Origin: Paenibacillus sp. FSL W8-0426
Lineage (GTDB): Bacteria; Bacillota; Bacilli; Paenibacillales; Paenibacillaceae
DNA: 64,000 bases
Direction: 5' to 3'
Assembly (NCBI RefSeq): GCF_037969725.1
Contig: NZ_CP150203.1
Span: 822,001 to 886,000 of the forward strand
The position numbers and the translations under genes are program-made. The notes under the pieces are model-generated. The model was not told the DNA's origin. It ran no database searches and saw nothing but the letters and a program-made list of their open reading frames with translations. Of this stretch, positions 8,387 through 18,600 are shown in pieces (the stretch's first letter is position 1; every line of letters starts with the position of its first letter).

Positions 8387-9466
8387 GACGGAATAATAGC
8401 GTTAAACTTATTTTTGGTCGCGGTATTCATTGGATTGACGGCGTTTTTCGTAGGGGCCGAATTTGCGATTCTGAAAGTGCGGATGTCCCGGATTGACCAA
8501 TTGATTGCGGAAGGAAACAAACGGGCCGTCGTGGCGAAAAAGGTAGCCCATCAACTGGATTATTATTTGTCCGCGTGTCAATTGGGAATTACGATAACAG
8601 CTTTTGTTCTCGGCGCGCTCGGTGAACCCACCGTTGAGAAAATGCTGCATCCGCTGTTCGAGCGGCTGGCCGTGCCTGAGGCATTGGCGACCGTGCTTTC
8701 CTACGGGATTGCTTTGGCGGTAATCACGTTCCTGCACGTCGTGATCGGCGAACTTGCACCGAAGACGATGGCCATCCAGTTCGCGGAGAAAATGACGCTG
8801 ATGTTTGCCGGTCCGCTTTACTGGTTCGGCAACATCATGAAGCCTTTCATCCATGCCTTGAACGGATCAGCACGTTTGCTGCTTGGCCTGTTTCGCATCA
8901 AGCCGGCCGGGCACGATACGGTTCACTCCGAAGAGGAGTTGAAGATGATCATGGCACAGAGTTATGAGAGCGGAGAAATCAATCAGACCGAGCTTGGTTA
9001 CCTGAAAAACATCTTCGCTTTTGATGAGCGGCTGCTGCAGGAGATCATGATTCGCAAGGAAAAAATCGTTACGGTGGATAAAGAGATGCCGCTGGAACGC
9101 ATGCTTGAAATTTTGAATCGGCATGAATATACGCGTTATCCAGTGACCGCGCCCGGCGATTCGAACCGTTTTGTCGGGTTTATCAATACGAAAGAGATGT
9201 TGACCAGCGTCGCCGCAGGGCGAGCTTTCGAGATTGATGCATATGTGCATGACATGCCCGGTTTCTCCGAACAGGCTCTGATCAGGGATGTCCTGATTCA
9301 GATGCAGCAGAGCCGCGTGCACATCGCCACAGTGCATAATGCAGAAGGGGATACGGTGGGTCTCGTGACGATGGAGGATATTTTGGAGGAAATCGTCGGC
9401 GATATTCGGGACGAATACGAACACAAGGATCTCGTGCAGCCTCCGAAAAAGCTTAAGTTGACGTAA
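8384..9466 (+). CDS. CNNM-type paralog lacking the CorC_HlyC domain
   Basis: 360 residues from TTG 8384. The DUF21 membrane domain and CBS pair closely resemble those of the upstream gene (shared LDYYLSACQLGIT and ELAPKTMAIQFAEK-type stretches). The protein ends shortly after the CBS region at DEYEHKDLVQPPKK and has no C-terminal CorC_HlyC domain, unlike its neighbour. The leader sequence GGAGGTGAATCCCT and the TTGGAC start are duplicated from the first gene, pointing to tandem duplication with later loss of the C-terminus. A regulatory or heteromeric role with the full-length paralog is possible. Confidence 0.87.
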   Translation: MDGIIALNLFLVAVFIGLTAFFVGAEFAILKVRMSRIDQLIAEGNKRAVVAKKVAHQLDYYLSACQLGITITAFVLGALGEPTVEKMLHPLFERLAVPEALATVLSYGIALAVITFLHVVIGELAPKTMAIQFAEKMTLMFAGPLYWFGNIMKPFIHALNGSARLLLGLFRIKPAGHDTVHSEEELKMIMAQSYESGEINQTELGYLKNIFAFDERLLQEIMIRKEKIVTVDKEMPLERMLEILNRHEYTRYPVTAPGDSNRFVGFINTKEMLTSVAAGRAFEIDAYVHDMPGFSEQALIRDVLIQMQQSRVHIATVHNAEGDTVGLVTMEDILEEIVGDIRDEYEHKDLVQPPKKLKLT

Positions 9467-9486
9467 AGTTGCGCCAATAAAATCAG

Positions 9487-9515
9487 GCTCTCGCATAAGG
9501 CGAGGGCTTTTTTTT
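9487..9515 (+). terminator. Terminator after the CNNM pair
   Basis: GCTCTCGC pairs with GCGAGGGC over a five-base loop and is followed by eight T residues. Confidence 0.92.
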
Positions 9516-9545
9516 GCGGATAAATCTTAATTTTAAAATAAATGC

Positions 9546-9601
9546 TTGCATTCTGAAGGAATATGGATTAATATGAATTTAAAGAATCTTAAATTAAAGA
9601 T
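9546..9601 (+). promoter_or_regulatory. SigA promoter with MhqR-like operator
   Basis: A sigma-A promoter TTGCAT (9546-9551), 17-base spacer and TAATAT (9569-9574) is followed by ATCTTAAATTAAAGAT at 9586-9601. That site has the ATCT-N8-AGAT layout of the B. subtilis MhqR operator and would cover the start point. A weaker half-site (ATCT at 9524) lies upstream. MarR-type repression relieved by quinones or diamide would fit the two genes downstream. Confidence 0.7.
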
Positions 9602-9674
9602 AAATAACAACAAGCCATTTGGTTCAAGCTAAGATAACCGATCCATATTAAACCAAACCAAGGGAGTGGAGATT

Positions 9675-10625
9675 ATGTTCAGAACGGCAGGCATTCACCA
9701 CATTACGGCATTCGTGAACGATGCTCAGAAAAATGTTGATTTTTACGCAGGTGTACTCGGACTCAGACTGGTGAAAAAAACGATTAACTTTGACGCGCCG
9801 GACGTGTACCATCTGTATTACGGAAACGAGAATGGGGCACCAGGCACGATCATTACGTTTTTCCCTCATCCTAATGCGATGAGAGGCATCATCGGCTCCG
9901 GCCAAACTGGCGTGACCGTTTATACGATCCCTGTGGGTGGTCTGCCATTCTGGGAAAAACGCCTCGCTTCCTTCGATATTCCGTTCGAACGCAAAACCCG
10001 GTTCGGCGAGCAGTATATTCGTTTCTTCGACAAAGGCGGTTTGCTGCTTGAGTTGGTGGAACGCGAAGAGGGCGCACCAAGCAAATGGTCGTTCAATGGC
10101 GTAACGCCGGAATATGCGATCAAAGGATTTGGCGGCGCGGTATTGTATACATCTGTACCGGACAAAACGATTCAAGTGCTGGAAAAAATGCTCGGTCTGG
10201 AACCAATCGGCGAAGAGGACGGCATCATTCGTCTGCGGGCGAGCGGGGACATCGGACAGATCATCGACGTCCAGTCCACCGGCATCCAGCGGGGCGTCGG
10301 CGGCGCGGGTACGGTGCATCACATCGCATGGCGCGCCAAAGATTACACTGAACATGAACAGGTGCAGAAACAACTTGATCAAGCCGGATATAATCCAACG
10401 CCAATCATTGACCGCCAATACTTCAATGCCGTCTATTTCCAAGAACCGGGAGGCATCCTGTTCGAGCTGGCTACCGATCCTCCAGGATTTGCAAGGGATG
10501 AGCCCCAGGAAAGCATGGGGACGAAACTGATGCTGCCTGAATGGTATGAACCGCACCGCGAGCAGATCGAACAGCTGCTGCCGCCGATTGAAGTCCGCGA
10601 ATGGAAAGGAGATTCCCAATCATGA
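9675..10625 (+). CDS. Ring-cleaving dioxygenase, MhqO-like (VOC family)
   Basis: 316 residues. It is a duplicated glyoxalase/VOC fold: the first module starts GIHHITAFVNDAQKNVDFY, and the second carries GTVHHIAWRAKDY around residue 215 with the FELATDPPGF metal-ligand region near residue 270. His and Glu ligands typical of MhqA/MhqO/CatE-type extradiol dioxygenases are present. In B. subtilis such enzymes detoxify hydroquinones. ATG 9675 is preferred, with AGGGAG eight bases upstream; GTG 9666 is an alternative. It overlaps the next gene (ATGA) and sits behind an MhqR-like operator. Confidence 0.9.
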   Translation: MFRTAGIHHITAFVNDAQKNVDFYAGVLGLRLVKKTINFDAPDVYHLYYGNENGAPGTIITFFPHPNAMRGIIGSGQTGVTVYTIPVGGLPFWEKRLASFDIPFERKTRFGEQYIRFFDKGGLLLELVEREEGAPSKWSFNGVTPEYAIKGFGGAVLYTSVPDKTIQVLEKMLGLEPIGEEDGIIRLRASGDIGQIIDVQSTGIQRGVGGAGTVHHIAWRAKDYTEHEQVQKQLDQAGYNPTPIIDRQYFNAVYFQEPGGILFELATDPPGFARDEPQESMGTKLMLPEWYEPHREQIEQLLPPIEVREWKGDSQS

Positions 10626-11248
10626 GTACAACTACGATGAAACATATCTATAAAGCAGGTTCCCGTCCCGATGCGCCAACGCTTCTTTTGCTGCATGGCA
10701 CTGGAGGTAACGAAAATGATCTCATCGGCCTCGCAAGTCTTATCGCGCCGGGTGCAGCTGTCCTCGGGGTGCGCGGCAACGTCTCCGAGAACGGCATGCC
10801 GCGCTTCTTCCGCCGGTTGGCGGAAGGCGTATTCGACGAGCCGGACCTGATTGCACGGACCGCCGAGCTGGGTAGTTTCCTCGATGCGGCTGCCGAGGAG
10901 TACGGCTTTGACCGCGCCAACGTATACGCACTCGGATATTCCAATGGGGCGAACATTGCCGCGAGCCTGATGTTCCATCAGGCGGGTGTATTTAAGGGAG
11001 CCATCCTGCATCATCCGATGGTGCCGCTGCGCGGCCTGGAGCTGCCTGACCTGAACGGCCTGCCGGTATTCATCGGCGCGGGCGAGAACGACCCGATCGT
11101 GTCCAGATCGGAGACGGAAGAACTCGCTTCGCTGCTGAGCGGAGCGGGAGCTGATGTTGAGATCCATTGGGAGCGTCAAGGACACCAGTTGACGCGAACT
11201 GAAGCTGCTGCCGCTGCCGATTGGTTTAAGGCCCAAGCATCCTCTTGA
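10622..11248 (+). CDS. Alpha/beta hydrolase, MhqD-like carboxylesterase
   Basis: 208 residues of the phospholipase/carboxylesterase type. LLLHGTGGNENDL forms the oxyanion region, and YALGYSNGANIAASL holds the nucleophile Ser around residue 109. An Asp in NDPIVS and a His in QGHQLTR complete the triad. It overlaps the dioxygenase start-to-stop (ATGA), matching the mhqO-mhqD order of B. subtilis, and so is probably part of the same quinone-stress operon. The substrate is unknown. Confidence 0.9.
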   Translation: MSTTTMKHIYKAGSRPDAPTLLLLHGTGGNENDLIGLASLIAPGAAVLGVRGNVSENGMPRFFRRLAEGVFDEPDLIARTAELGSFLDAAAEEYGFDRANVYALGYSNGANIAASLMFHQAGVFKGAILHHPMVPLRGLELPDLNGLPVFIGAGENDPIVSRSETEELASLLSGAGADVEIHWERQGHQLTRTEAAAAADWFKAQASS

Positions 11249-11286
11249 TCTGAATAGAGGAAAACTGCGAATACCGTAAATATCGA

Positions 11287-11321
11287 AACAGCCTGATCCG
11301 CACGGATCAGGCTGTTTTTTT
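11287..11321 (+). terminator. Terminator after the mhqOD-like operon
   Basis: A perfect 12-bp stem CAGCCTGATCCG/CGGATCAGGCTG with a two-base loop, followed by seven T residues. Confidence 0.95.
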
Positions 11322-11343
11322 ACCGTCCATTTGGCAGCGCGTC

Positions 11344-11395
11344 TTGTCGTTGATTAGGGAATATTTTATAATGGATCAAATGATAATGATTTTCA
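11344..11395 (+). promoter_or_regulatory. Promoter with Fur box
   Basis: TTGTCG (11344-11349), a 17-base spacer and a perfect TATAAT (11367-11372) are followed by TGATAATGATTTTCA at 11381-11395. This matches the Fur 7-1-7 inverted repeat TGATAAT-N-ATTATCA at 13 of 14 specified positions. The box would cover the transcription start, as in iron-repressed promoters. Confidence 0.75.
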
Positions 11396-11442
11396 ATTAG
11401 AAGCGGCGAGCAGTGAAACGTCGAATGGGTGGGAGGAGAGCC

Positions 11443-12321
11443 ATGGGTCATAATCCAAAGCTGCATTCGTTGGGAACAAGTTCGTTTATTACGACAAAGG
11501 ATGGGCGCAAGCTTCATTATATGAGCAAAGGGAGCGGGGACCTGACGGTTGTATTCGAATCGGGCATGGGGGCCTCGCGATCGAATTGGGGATTGGTGGC
11601 GCCATTGGTCGCCGAGCATTGCCGGACAGTGGTATACGACCGGTCTGGCTTGGGCCGAAGTGACGCGGATTCCGAGGATCGCATTCTTCGCCGGCTGGCA
11701 GATGACTTGGGAGAGCTACTGTCGGCTCTTGGGCCTGGACCGTATATTCTGGTTGGGCATAGTTGGGGAGGACCTGTTGCGCGTACCGCAGCAGCGGCAG
11801 ATTTATCGCGTATCAAAGGACTGGTGCTGGTCGACCCTTCGGATGAGCATTGCGGGCTGTACTTTTCCAGGTTGACCAAAATCAGTTTTGCACTGAACGG
11901 CCTGCTGCTGTCTTTCATGGCGCGCATCGGTTTGCTTCGGCGAATGGGCAGTGTCCTTGGCGAGACCCTGCCCGAAGACGTGAAACAGGACCACCTTTTT
12001 GAGGATTTTACGGTGCAGGCTGCACGAACGGCGGCAGCAGAAGCGAAAGCGTTTCTGGACGATTTGTCTTCGCTTCAGGTTGCTCCTCCCCGTCTGGGGA
12101 ATGCGGAGGTCAGCATCATTTCGGGAACGAGGGCAGGAAAAGGCGAGCGCAAGATCAGGCCGGCGATTGTGGAGGCTCATCATCGGACCGTGAGCAAACT
12201 GCCGAATGCAAGGTGGATCGAAGCAGCGGAGTCGGGGCATATGGTGATATATACGGAACCTCAGTTAATCGTGGACGAAATTCTGCGCATGGGAAATGTT
12301 GCGGGTCTTGGCGCAGAATGA
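11443..12321 (+). CDS. Alpha/beta hydrolase behind a Fur box
   Basis: 292 residues, with no signal peptide. The fold is shown by ESGMGASRSNWG (oxyanion region), VYDRSGLGRSD, the nucleophile elbow VGHSWGG, LVDPSDEH (acid region) and a C-terminal ESGHMV (His). ATG 11443 follows GGGAGGAG by six bases. Its promoter carries a near-consensus Fur site, so expression under iron limitation is predicted. A siderophore-related esterase is one possibility, but nothing in the protein proves it, and no siderophore genes are adjacent. Confidence 0.85.
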   Translation: MGHNPKLHSLGTSSFITTKDGRKLHYMSKGSGDLTVVFESGMGASRSNWGLVAPLVAEHCRTVVYDRSGLGRSDADSEDRILRRLADDLGELLSALGPGPYILVGHSWGGPVARTAAAADLSRIKGLVLVDPSDEHCGLYFSRLTKISFALNGLLLSFMARIGLLRRMGSVLGETLPEDVKQDHLFEDFTVQAARTAAAEAKAFLDDLSSLQVAPPRLGNAEVSIISGTRAGKGERKIRPAIVEAHHRTVSKLPNARWIEAAESGHMVIYTEPQLIVDEILRMGNVAGLGAE

Positions 12322-12400
12322 GCCAAAAGTGATACAATAATACGTAAATACAAACAATGCTTGCAGCTGCAAGCCAATATAAGCGGAGTGTGGATAAGAG

Positions 12401-13693
12401 ATGAAACCATTGGAACAGGAAGCAGCGGGAACGCCAAGCTACGCCCGTGCCCAAGTCGGCATGGAAGACATCGTGCGCGCGCATCATGTGCTTCGCGAAG
12501 TGATTGTGAGAACGCCGCTGCAGCGGGACGCTGTATTGTCGGCCAAATATAACTGCAATGTGTATCTCAAAAGAGAAGATCAGCAAGTGGTGCGTTCCTT
12601 CAAGATCCGCGGTGCGTACAACATGATTCGCAGCTTGTCTCCGGAAGAACTGGAAAGAGGCATCGTGTGCGCAAGCGCGGGCAACCATGCGCAGGGTGTT
12701 GCCTTCTCGTGTAATGCGCTGGGCATTTTCGGGAAAATCTTCATGCCAAGCACGACTCCGAACCAGAAGGTGAAGCAAGTTCGACGTTTTGGCGGCAGCA
12801 ATGTGGAAGTGGTGCTGACCGGCGACACGTATGATGATGCATATGAAGAAGCAATGCGTGCCTGCGACGAGCAGGGCATGACGTTCATCCACCCGTTCGA
12901 CCAACCCAAAATCATTGCGGGCAACGGTACGGTAGCGATGGAAATCATGGAAAGCCTTGAGGAGAAAGCCGATTATGTATTCGTCACGATCGGCGGCGGC
13001 GGTCTTGCCGCAGGCGTGGGCACATATGTAAAGACGGTCAGTCCGGAAACACGCGTCATCGGCGTTGAGCCGCTGGGTGCTGCCTCCATGAGCGAAGCGA
13101 TGTTCCGGAAGCAGGTCGTCACGTTGGACGATATCGACAAATTCGTGGATGGTGCTGCCGTTAAACGGGTGGGCGACCTCACCTTCGATATCTGCTGTGA
13201 CACGCTGGACGACATCGTGAAAGTGCCGGAAGGCAAAGCCTGCACGACCATTCTGGAGCTGTATAACGAAAATGCGATTGTAGTCGAACCGGCCGGTTCG
13301 CTCACCGTGGCGGCTTTGGACCAGTACCGCGAACAAATCGCGGGCAAAACCGTCGTTTGCGTCATTAGCGGGGGCAACAACGACATCGACCGCATGCAGG
13401 AGATCAAGGAGCGCTCCCTGATCTATGAAGGGCTCAAATATTACTTCATGGTTAACTTCCCGCAGCGGGCCGGAGCTTTGCGCGAATTCCTCGTGGACGT
13501 TCTGGGACCCGATGACGACATTACCCGTTTCGAATATACGAAGAAACATGACAAAGAAAACGGACCTGCGCTCGTAGGCATCGAATTGCTGCGTAAAGAG
13601 GACTACCAGCCGCTGATCGAACGAATGAACCGCAAAGGCATCGCTTATACCGAACTGAACAAAAATCTGAACCTGTTCAACATGTTAATCTGA
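12401..13693 (+). CDS. ilvA: Threonine ammonia-lyase IlvA
   Basis: 430 residues. A PLP-dependent catalytic domain (Lys68 in SFKIRGAYN, glycine loop GGGGLAAGVG near residue 200) is followed by one ACT-like regulatory domain (about residues 340-430, starting YFMVNFPQRAGALREF). It converts threonine to 2-oxobutanoate for isoleucine synthesis; the single regulatory domain matches the Bacillus form. Only about 80 bases separate it from the preceding gene and no T-box leader is seen. The stop overlaps the next start by one base. Confidence 0.95.
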   Translation: MKPLEQEAAGTPSYARAQVGMEDIVRAHHVLREVIVRTPLQRDAVLSAKYNCNVYLKREDQQVVRSFKIRGAYNMIRSLSPEELERGIVCASAGNHAQGVAFSCNALGIFGKIFMPSTTPNQKVKQVRRFGGSNVEVVLTGDTYDDAYEEAMRACDEQGMTFIHPFDQPKIIAGNGTVAMEIMESLEEKADYVFVTIGGGGLAAGVGTYVKTVSPETRVIGVEPLGAASMSEAMFRKQVVTLDDIDKFVDGAAVKRVGDLTFDICCDTLDDIVKVPEGKACTTILELYNENAIVVEPAGSLTVAALDQYREQIAGKTVVCVISGGNNDIDRMQEIKERSLIYEGLKYYFMVNFPQRAGALREFLVDVLGPDDDITRFEYTKKHDKENGPALVGIELLRKEDYQPLIERMNRKGIAYTELNKNLNLFNMLI

Positions 13694-14286
13694 TGAACCA
13701 TTACGATCCGAACAGGTTGACTGACGGGGTACTGCGGGCTGCGGTCAAGGAAGACGCTGCACAGGTGATTCCGCTTTTGGTGCAAGCGATCGATGATATT
13801 GCGTACGCCTTGGCGGGCGAAGGGGATCACGAGCAGGCCATGCACATTTTGCGGCAGCTTTACGAGCAGGAGGACACACGAATCAGCTATCGCAACGTAA
13901 CCGTGATGGAACGCGAAGGCCATGTTGCGGGCATTCTCGTTGCCTATGACGGCGGAGATGCGGACCGGCTCGATCAGTCGATTCTGAACCGCCCGGGCCG
14001 CAGCAAAGACGAGAAGTATCGGCTTGGGAAAGAAACCCGGCCCGGTGAATACTACCTCGACACGTTATCCGTGGACCAGGCCTATCAAGGGCAAGGCATC
14101 GGAAAGGCGCTCATGGCTGCTTTCGAAGAGCAGGCCAGGGCGCTCGGGCATTCGCGGACAGCGTTAATCGTGGAACGAGACAATGACCGGGCCAGAATGC
14201 TGTATGAACGGCAGGGGTACGTCAAAGACGACGTCTTAATCATTTCGGGTCATGAGTATGACCACATGGTCAAGCCGATCGAATAA
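13693..14286 (+). CDS. GNAT-family N-acetyltransferase
   Basis: 197 residues. The acetyl-CoA binding motif A is visible as LSVDQAYQGQGIGKALM around residues 128-144, followed by ALIVERDNDRARMLYERQGY near the C-terminus, typical of GNAT enzymes. The substrate is unknown. The ATG overlaps the ilvA stop (TGATG), so translation is coupled to ilvA. Confidence 0.9.
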   Translation: MNHYDPNRLTDGVLRAAVKEDAAQVIPLLVQAIDDIAYALAGEGDHEQAMHILRQLYEQEDTRISYRNVTVMEREGHVAGILVAYDGGDADRLDQSILNRPGRSKDEKYRLGKETRPGEYYLDTLSVDQAYQGQGIGKALMAAFEEQARALGHSRTALIVERDNDRARMLYERQGYVKDDVLIISGHEYDHMVKPIE

Positions 14287-14317
14287 ACATTTGAATTCAT
14301 GACGGGTACAAACAATA

Positions 14318-14358
14318 AAACATCGCCATGCGCCATAATGCGCCGGGCGATGTTTTTT
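14318..14358 (+). terminator. Terminator between the acetyltransferase and a convergent gene
   Basis: AAACATCGCC pairs with GGCGATGTTT around an 18-base loop; the stem is followed by T residues on the plus strand and preceded by A residues, so it may act in both directions. Confidence 0.85.
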
Positions 14359-14376
14359 TGAACCGCCAAGGATTCA

Positions 14377-15339
14377 TCACTCCGAAGCCGGTACATGTTT
14401 TTCCAGCCAACGTTCCACCGCCGGTGTCTTTTCGAAGTTGGAAGCGGCGGCGACATCCAGGAAATCGGCGAGTTGTTCAAGAAACGGACTTTCTACGGAG
14501 GCGAGGCGTTCGATGACAGCCTTGTAACCTTTTTGAGCGTTTGCGGTCATTTTGTTGGTTTCATAGTCGAATAAAGGCGTGTTGATCAATCCATAGAATG
14601 TATATTGGGTGTAGCTGTCAAACAGGCTTTGCACTTGGGCAGACCGTTTGGAATCCGGATATAGTTTCAGGAAATGCTCCTGACTGAGTGCACGCAACAG
14701 CATCTCCTGGTATCCGATGAGCAAATCGCCGTCTTCTGCCGGAATTTTGCGTGTCTCGGCAGCCATGATGTTGATGTAATCGGCGATATCCGGTTTGACG
14801 TATTGGTTGTATTTTTGGAATGCAGCGTAGTTCATGATCGGGTACAGCGCGCCTTCCAGCATGATCAGCTTGTACCCGTTATCCCGTGCTTCCTGCAGCA
14901 GATTATACGCGGCAGCATCGTCGATCCGGCTCATGAGCTTGGTGAAACTGTCCCCTGTTCGGTAAGCTTGCAGCAGCTTGGCTTGAACGTTGGGAACCAG
15001 CATGCGGTCTGTCATGGGCGACAGCGCCTTCAGCCGCGCGTTCTCCAGTTGGAGCACCTTGAGCGAGGCGTGGTGGGACGTTACCCGTTTGATATTGGAG
15101 GCGAGATAGCGGTCAGCGGCGGGCAGGCCGTTCTTTTTTTTGAGCATGGATTGGTAGGTATTGTATATGGATGCGGATTGGCTTGCATGGGTCTTGTCCG
15201 TCTCATTGGACGTTGCGGCAGCGGCGATCCCCGCCACGGAAGCGAAACCGGGCTGCAGCATCAGAACAGCGGCTGTCACGGCGATGAGTGTACGCGTTGC
15301 ACGGCCTTTGTCAGATAGAGTAGAGAAGAATGAAGGCAT
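14377..15339 (-). CDS. Secreted protein of unknown function
   Basis: 320 residues with an N-terminal signal peptide (positive start, hydrophobic stretch about residues 18-40, Ala-rich cleavage region). The mature part is mostly predicted helical and rich in Gln, Lys and Ala; I recognise no domain. AGGAGGA lies a few bases before the ATG. It is monocistronic and convergent with ilvA-GNAT, sharing the terminator between them. Function unknown. Confidence 0.8.
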   Translation of the reverse strand: MPSFFSTLSDKGRATRTLIAVTAAVLMLQPGFASVAGIAAAATSNETDKTHASQSASIYNTYQSMLKKKNGLPAADRYLASNIKRVTSHHASLKVLQLENARLKALSPMTDRMLVPNVQAKLLQAYRTGDSFTKLMSRIDDAAAYNLLQEARDNGYKLIMLEGALYPIMNYAAFQKYNQYVKPDIADYINIMAAETRKIPAEDGDLLIGYQEMLLRALSQEHFLKLYPDSKRSAQVQSLFDSYTQYTFYGLINTPLFDYETNKMTANAQKGYKAVIERLASVESPFLEQLADFLDVAAASNFEKTPAVERWLEKHVPASE

Positions 15340-15610
15340 GGAACGGATCCTCCTGTTATTTTCAAGATGATTACTATAACCTTACCCAATATTTGAAATA
15401 GGTTGGTCTCGGAATGGTAACAAAATGTCTTGTTATTTTAACCTTTGAACGGTAGATGATGGAAGCGTGTTTCTGCCAAAATATTTTTTGGGCGGGATCG
15501 GAAACTTTTGGAGGGATTCGAACGTCTATGAATTGTACAGGTATAAATAGGAATTTTCCGACGAAAACAACGATACACCTTTCAATTAACGAGAGAATGG
15601 GGATACAGGT

Positions 15611-18600
15611 ATGAAGAAAGCAGGAGGAAACCAAGTCAAAAAGGTGATGTCCGCACTGGCCGTTTCGGCCATGCTGATGTCCGCATTGCCAGCGCCGGCC
15701 ATTGATGCCGCAGCACCGATCAGCATTTACATCAACGATTCCGCGCTAAAGGCGCCGCAGCCGCCGGTCATGAAGGCAGGACGGGTGCTCGTGCCGCTCC
15801 GGTCCATCTTCGAAGGGCTGGATGCCAACGTGCAGTATACCAACAAAACCAAAACGATCAAGGCGACCCGCGGCGATCAGGAGGTCATCCTGAAGCTTGG
15901 TTCCAAGACGGCTTACATCAACGGGGAGCTGACCTATCTTGACGTGCCTGCGAGCACGATCAAAGGCAATACGATGGTGCCGATCCGCTTCGTAAGCGAG
16001 GCATTCGGAGAAAAAGTGTACTGGAATTCCCGCATGCAGCGCGTGGATATCAAAACGACGACAACACCGCCGCCAGTGGATAACACTTCGTATGCTGCCT
16101 GGAACATTTATGGTACCGTATCCGGAAACAATGGGGATGGTCGCGATGTGACCGTAAGTTTTACGCGTCCTGCTTCCGAGAACGGGGTATCCGAATACCG
16201 CGTCATGCTGGTTAAAACGCGCGACGTCAACAGTTTTAACGAATCGGCTGCCACGGCGGTGCCTTCCAGCAATTACACGCGGGTCGTTCCGAACGGCACC
16301 AATCCGAAGCTGACGCTGAATGCGCAGACCCGTGACGTCAACGGCGATCTGCTCTCGACGACAGAAACCTATCGTCTGTACGTGCTTACGGTGGGCGGCA
16401 GCGGCAACAACTATAAAAACGCTCTTGCCTGGTCTTCGCAGGCGTTGAAACTGTCCAGCGTGAAGACGGAAGTTCAAGCGGTGAACAGCCTCAAAATTGC
16501 CGATGTAAGTGACTATGGTGACGGACGCGATCTGGAGATCAGTTTCAATCAGCCGTCCAACACGTCCAATATTACGTATTACCGCGCTTTTGTCGTTAAA
16601 GCGAAGGATGCGTCTTCGTTTAATCTGGCAGCAGCAAACAAGGTTTCGAGTTCCAACTCTACGATCATTTATAAGAACAACACGACATCGGTGACAAGCA
16701 AGCTGTCTTCCACGTCGCGGGATACATCCGGGGAATTGATCAAAAACGGCACGTCCTATGTGGTGTACATCATGTCGGTAAGTGCGAACACCGCATCGGC
16801 GGAAAGCAAATTATCCACCGTTTCATCGTCCCTGACACTGGGCGCGAATACGGCTGCCGCACCGGTCATTACGCAGGTTTTGGACAATTCCGATTATGGC
16901 GACGGCCGCGACATTCGAGTGAGCTTTAACCGGGTATCCGACGAATCCAAAGTTGGAAGCTACCGTATTTTCGTAGTGCGCAACTCCGTAGCCGGCAGCT
17001 TTAATTTGACCACGGCCAGCAATTTGTCATCCAGCCTCTATTATCAAGTGAACAAAACGGGCGGCAACATCACCGTCTCGCTGCCTTCCAACATGAGGGA
17101 TACCAGCGGGTACAGCGTAACGAATTTGCAGGATTATCGCATTTACGTCATGGCGGTAGGCAACCAACAGAACAATTATACCAACGCGTTGTCTTCCTCG
17201 TCGTCGGTGTTGAGGCTGGCCACGAATGCCAATGCCCCTGCGGTAACCAACGTGGCGGTAGCAGACGTGAGCGATTACGGGGACGGCCGCGATTTACGGG
17301 TATCGTTCAATCGGCCTTCTAGTGAAGACAATATCGCTTCCTATCGGATCTATGTTGTACGTAATGGAAATACCGGCAGCTTTAATCTGAGTGCAGCAAA
17401 TGCGTCCAATAACTATATCCAAGTGAACAAAACGGGCGGCAATCAATCATTGACGCTGCCGTATTACGCAGTAGATACAAATGGCTATACCCTGACTAAT
17501 GGAGTAAGCTACCGCGTATTCGTCATGTCGGTGAGCACGAGCGGCAATACGAGCCAAAACGCGCTCTCCTCGTCATCGGCAAGCATTACATTATCGCAAA
17601 ACTCAGCTATAGCAGCACCGACTAACGTGGTGGCTTCCGATGTGGGCGATAGCGGTAACGGCAGTGACTTGCAGGTGTCCTTTACTCGTTCCGTAGATGA
17701 AACAAATGTGAATCATTATCGCGTTTTCGTGGTGAAGGCGGATAGAGCCGGCAGTTTCAACCTGTCGACGGCGAATGCCATCAATAGTGCCAATTATACG
17801 TATGTGAGCAAAACCGGGAATAACCCGACTTTGAAGTTGTCCGGCACAGCCAGGGATACAGACGGTCAGGCGATCAGAAACGATGTGAGTTACCGTGTGT
17901 TTGTGCTCGCGGTCAATACCAATACATCGATTGCCAATGCCCTGTCCTCAGGGTCAACTGCGCTGACGCTGACGTCGGTTAAGGCCGTTTCGCCAGCAAC
18001 CAATGTGAATGTGACCGTTAAAAATACAGGGCAGGCCGGTAATGCCTCCGATGTCACATTCAACTTCAGCAAACCTGCTGATGAATCGGGAATTTCGGGA
18101 TATAAGGCGTTTATCGTTCCCGCAGGCCAGGTGAGTTCGTTCAATGTGGCCTCTGCGGAAAGAATCGGCAGCTATGTGGATATTGCCAAGTCGAATGCGG
18201 GGTCAGCTATTCAACTGAATAGCGGCCATGTGGATATTAATGGAGGCACATTGGTTCCTGGAACCAAGTACAACATTTTCGTCATGTCCGTTGCGGATAG
18301 TCCTGCTCGCACTTCTGTCCTGTCGGCTCCTTCCCAGGAGTTTACGATTCTTGCCAAAGCGGCAGAGCCGGTGGTTGCGGATAAGGTCTCGGGCGTTTCA
18401 GCTACCGTGAATAATGCGACGACTTCTATCGATGTAAGCTTCAACAGAGCAACGAATCAAACGGGGATTTCAAGGTACGACGTTTACCTCGTCAGACAAG
18501 GCGATACGTTGAATCTGGGCAATACCAACATCGCCGGAGCAGTGCAAACGAATAGCGAAAACCCTGCTTTTAACATAACAAGCAGCATGAAGGATTCGGA

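Noticed and set aside
12322..12400. T-box leader before ilvA
   Set aside because: Only about 80 bases separate ilvA from the previous gene, and no T-box core sequence was found.
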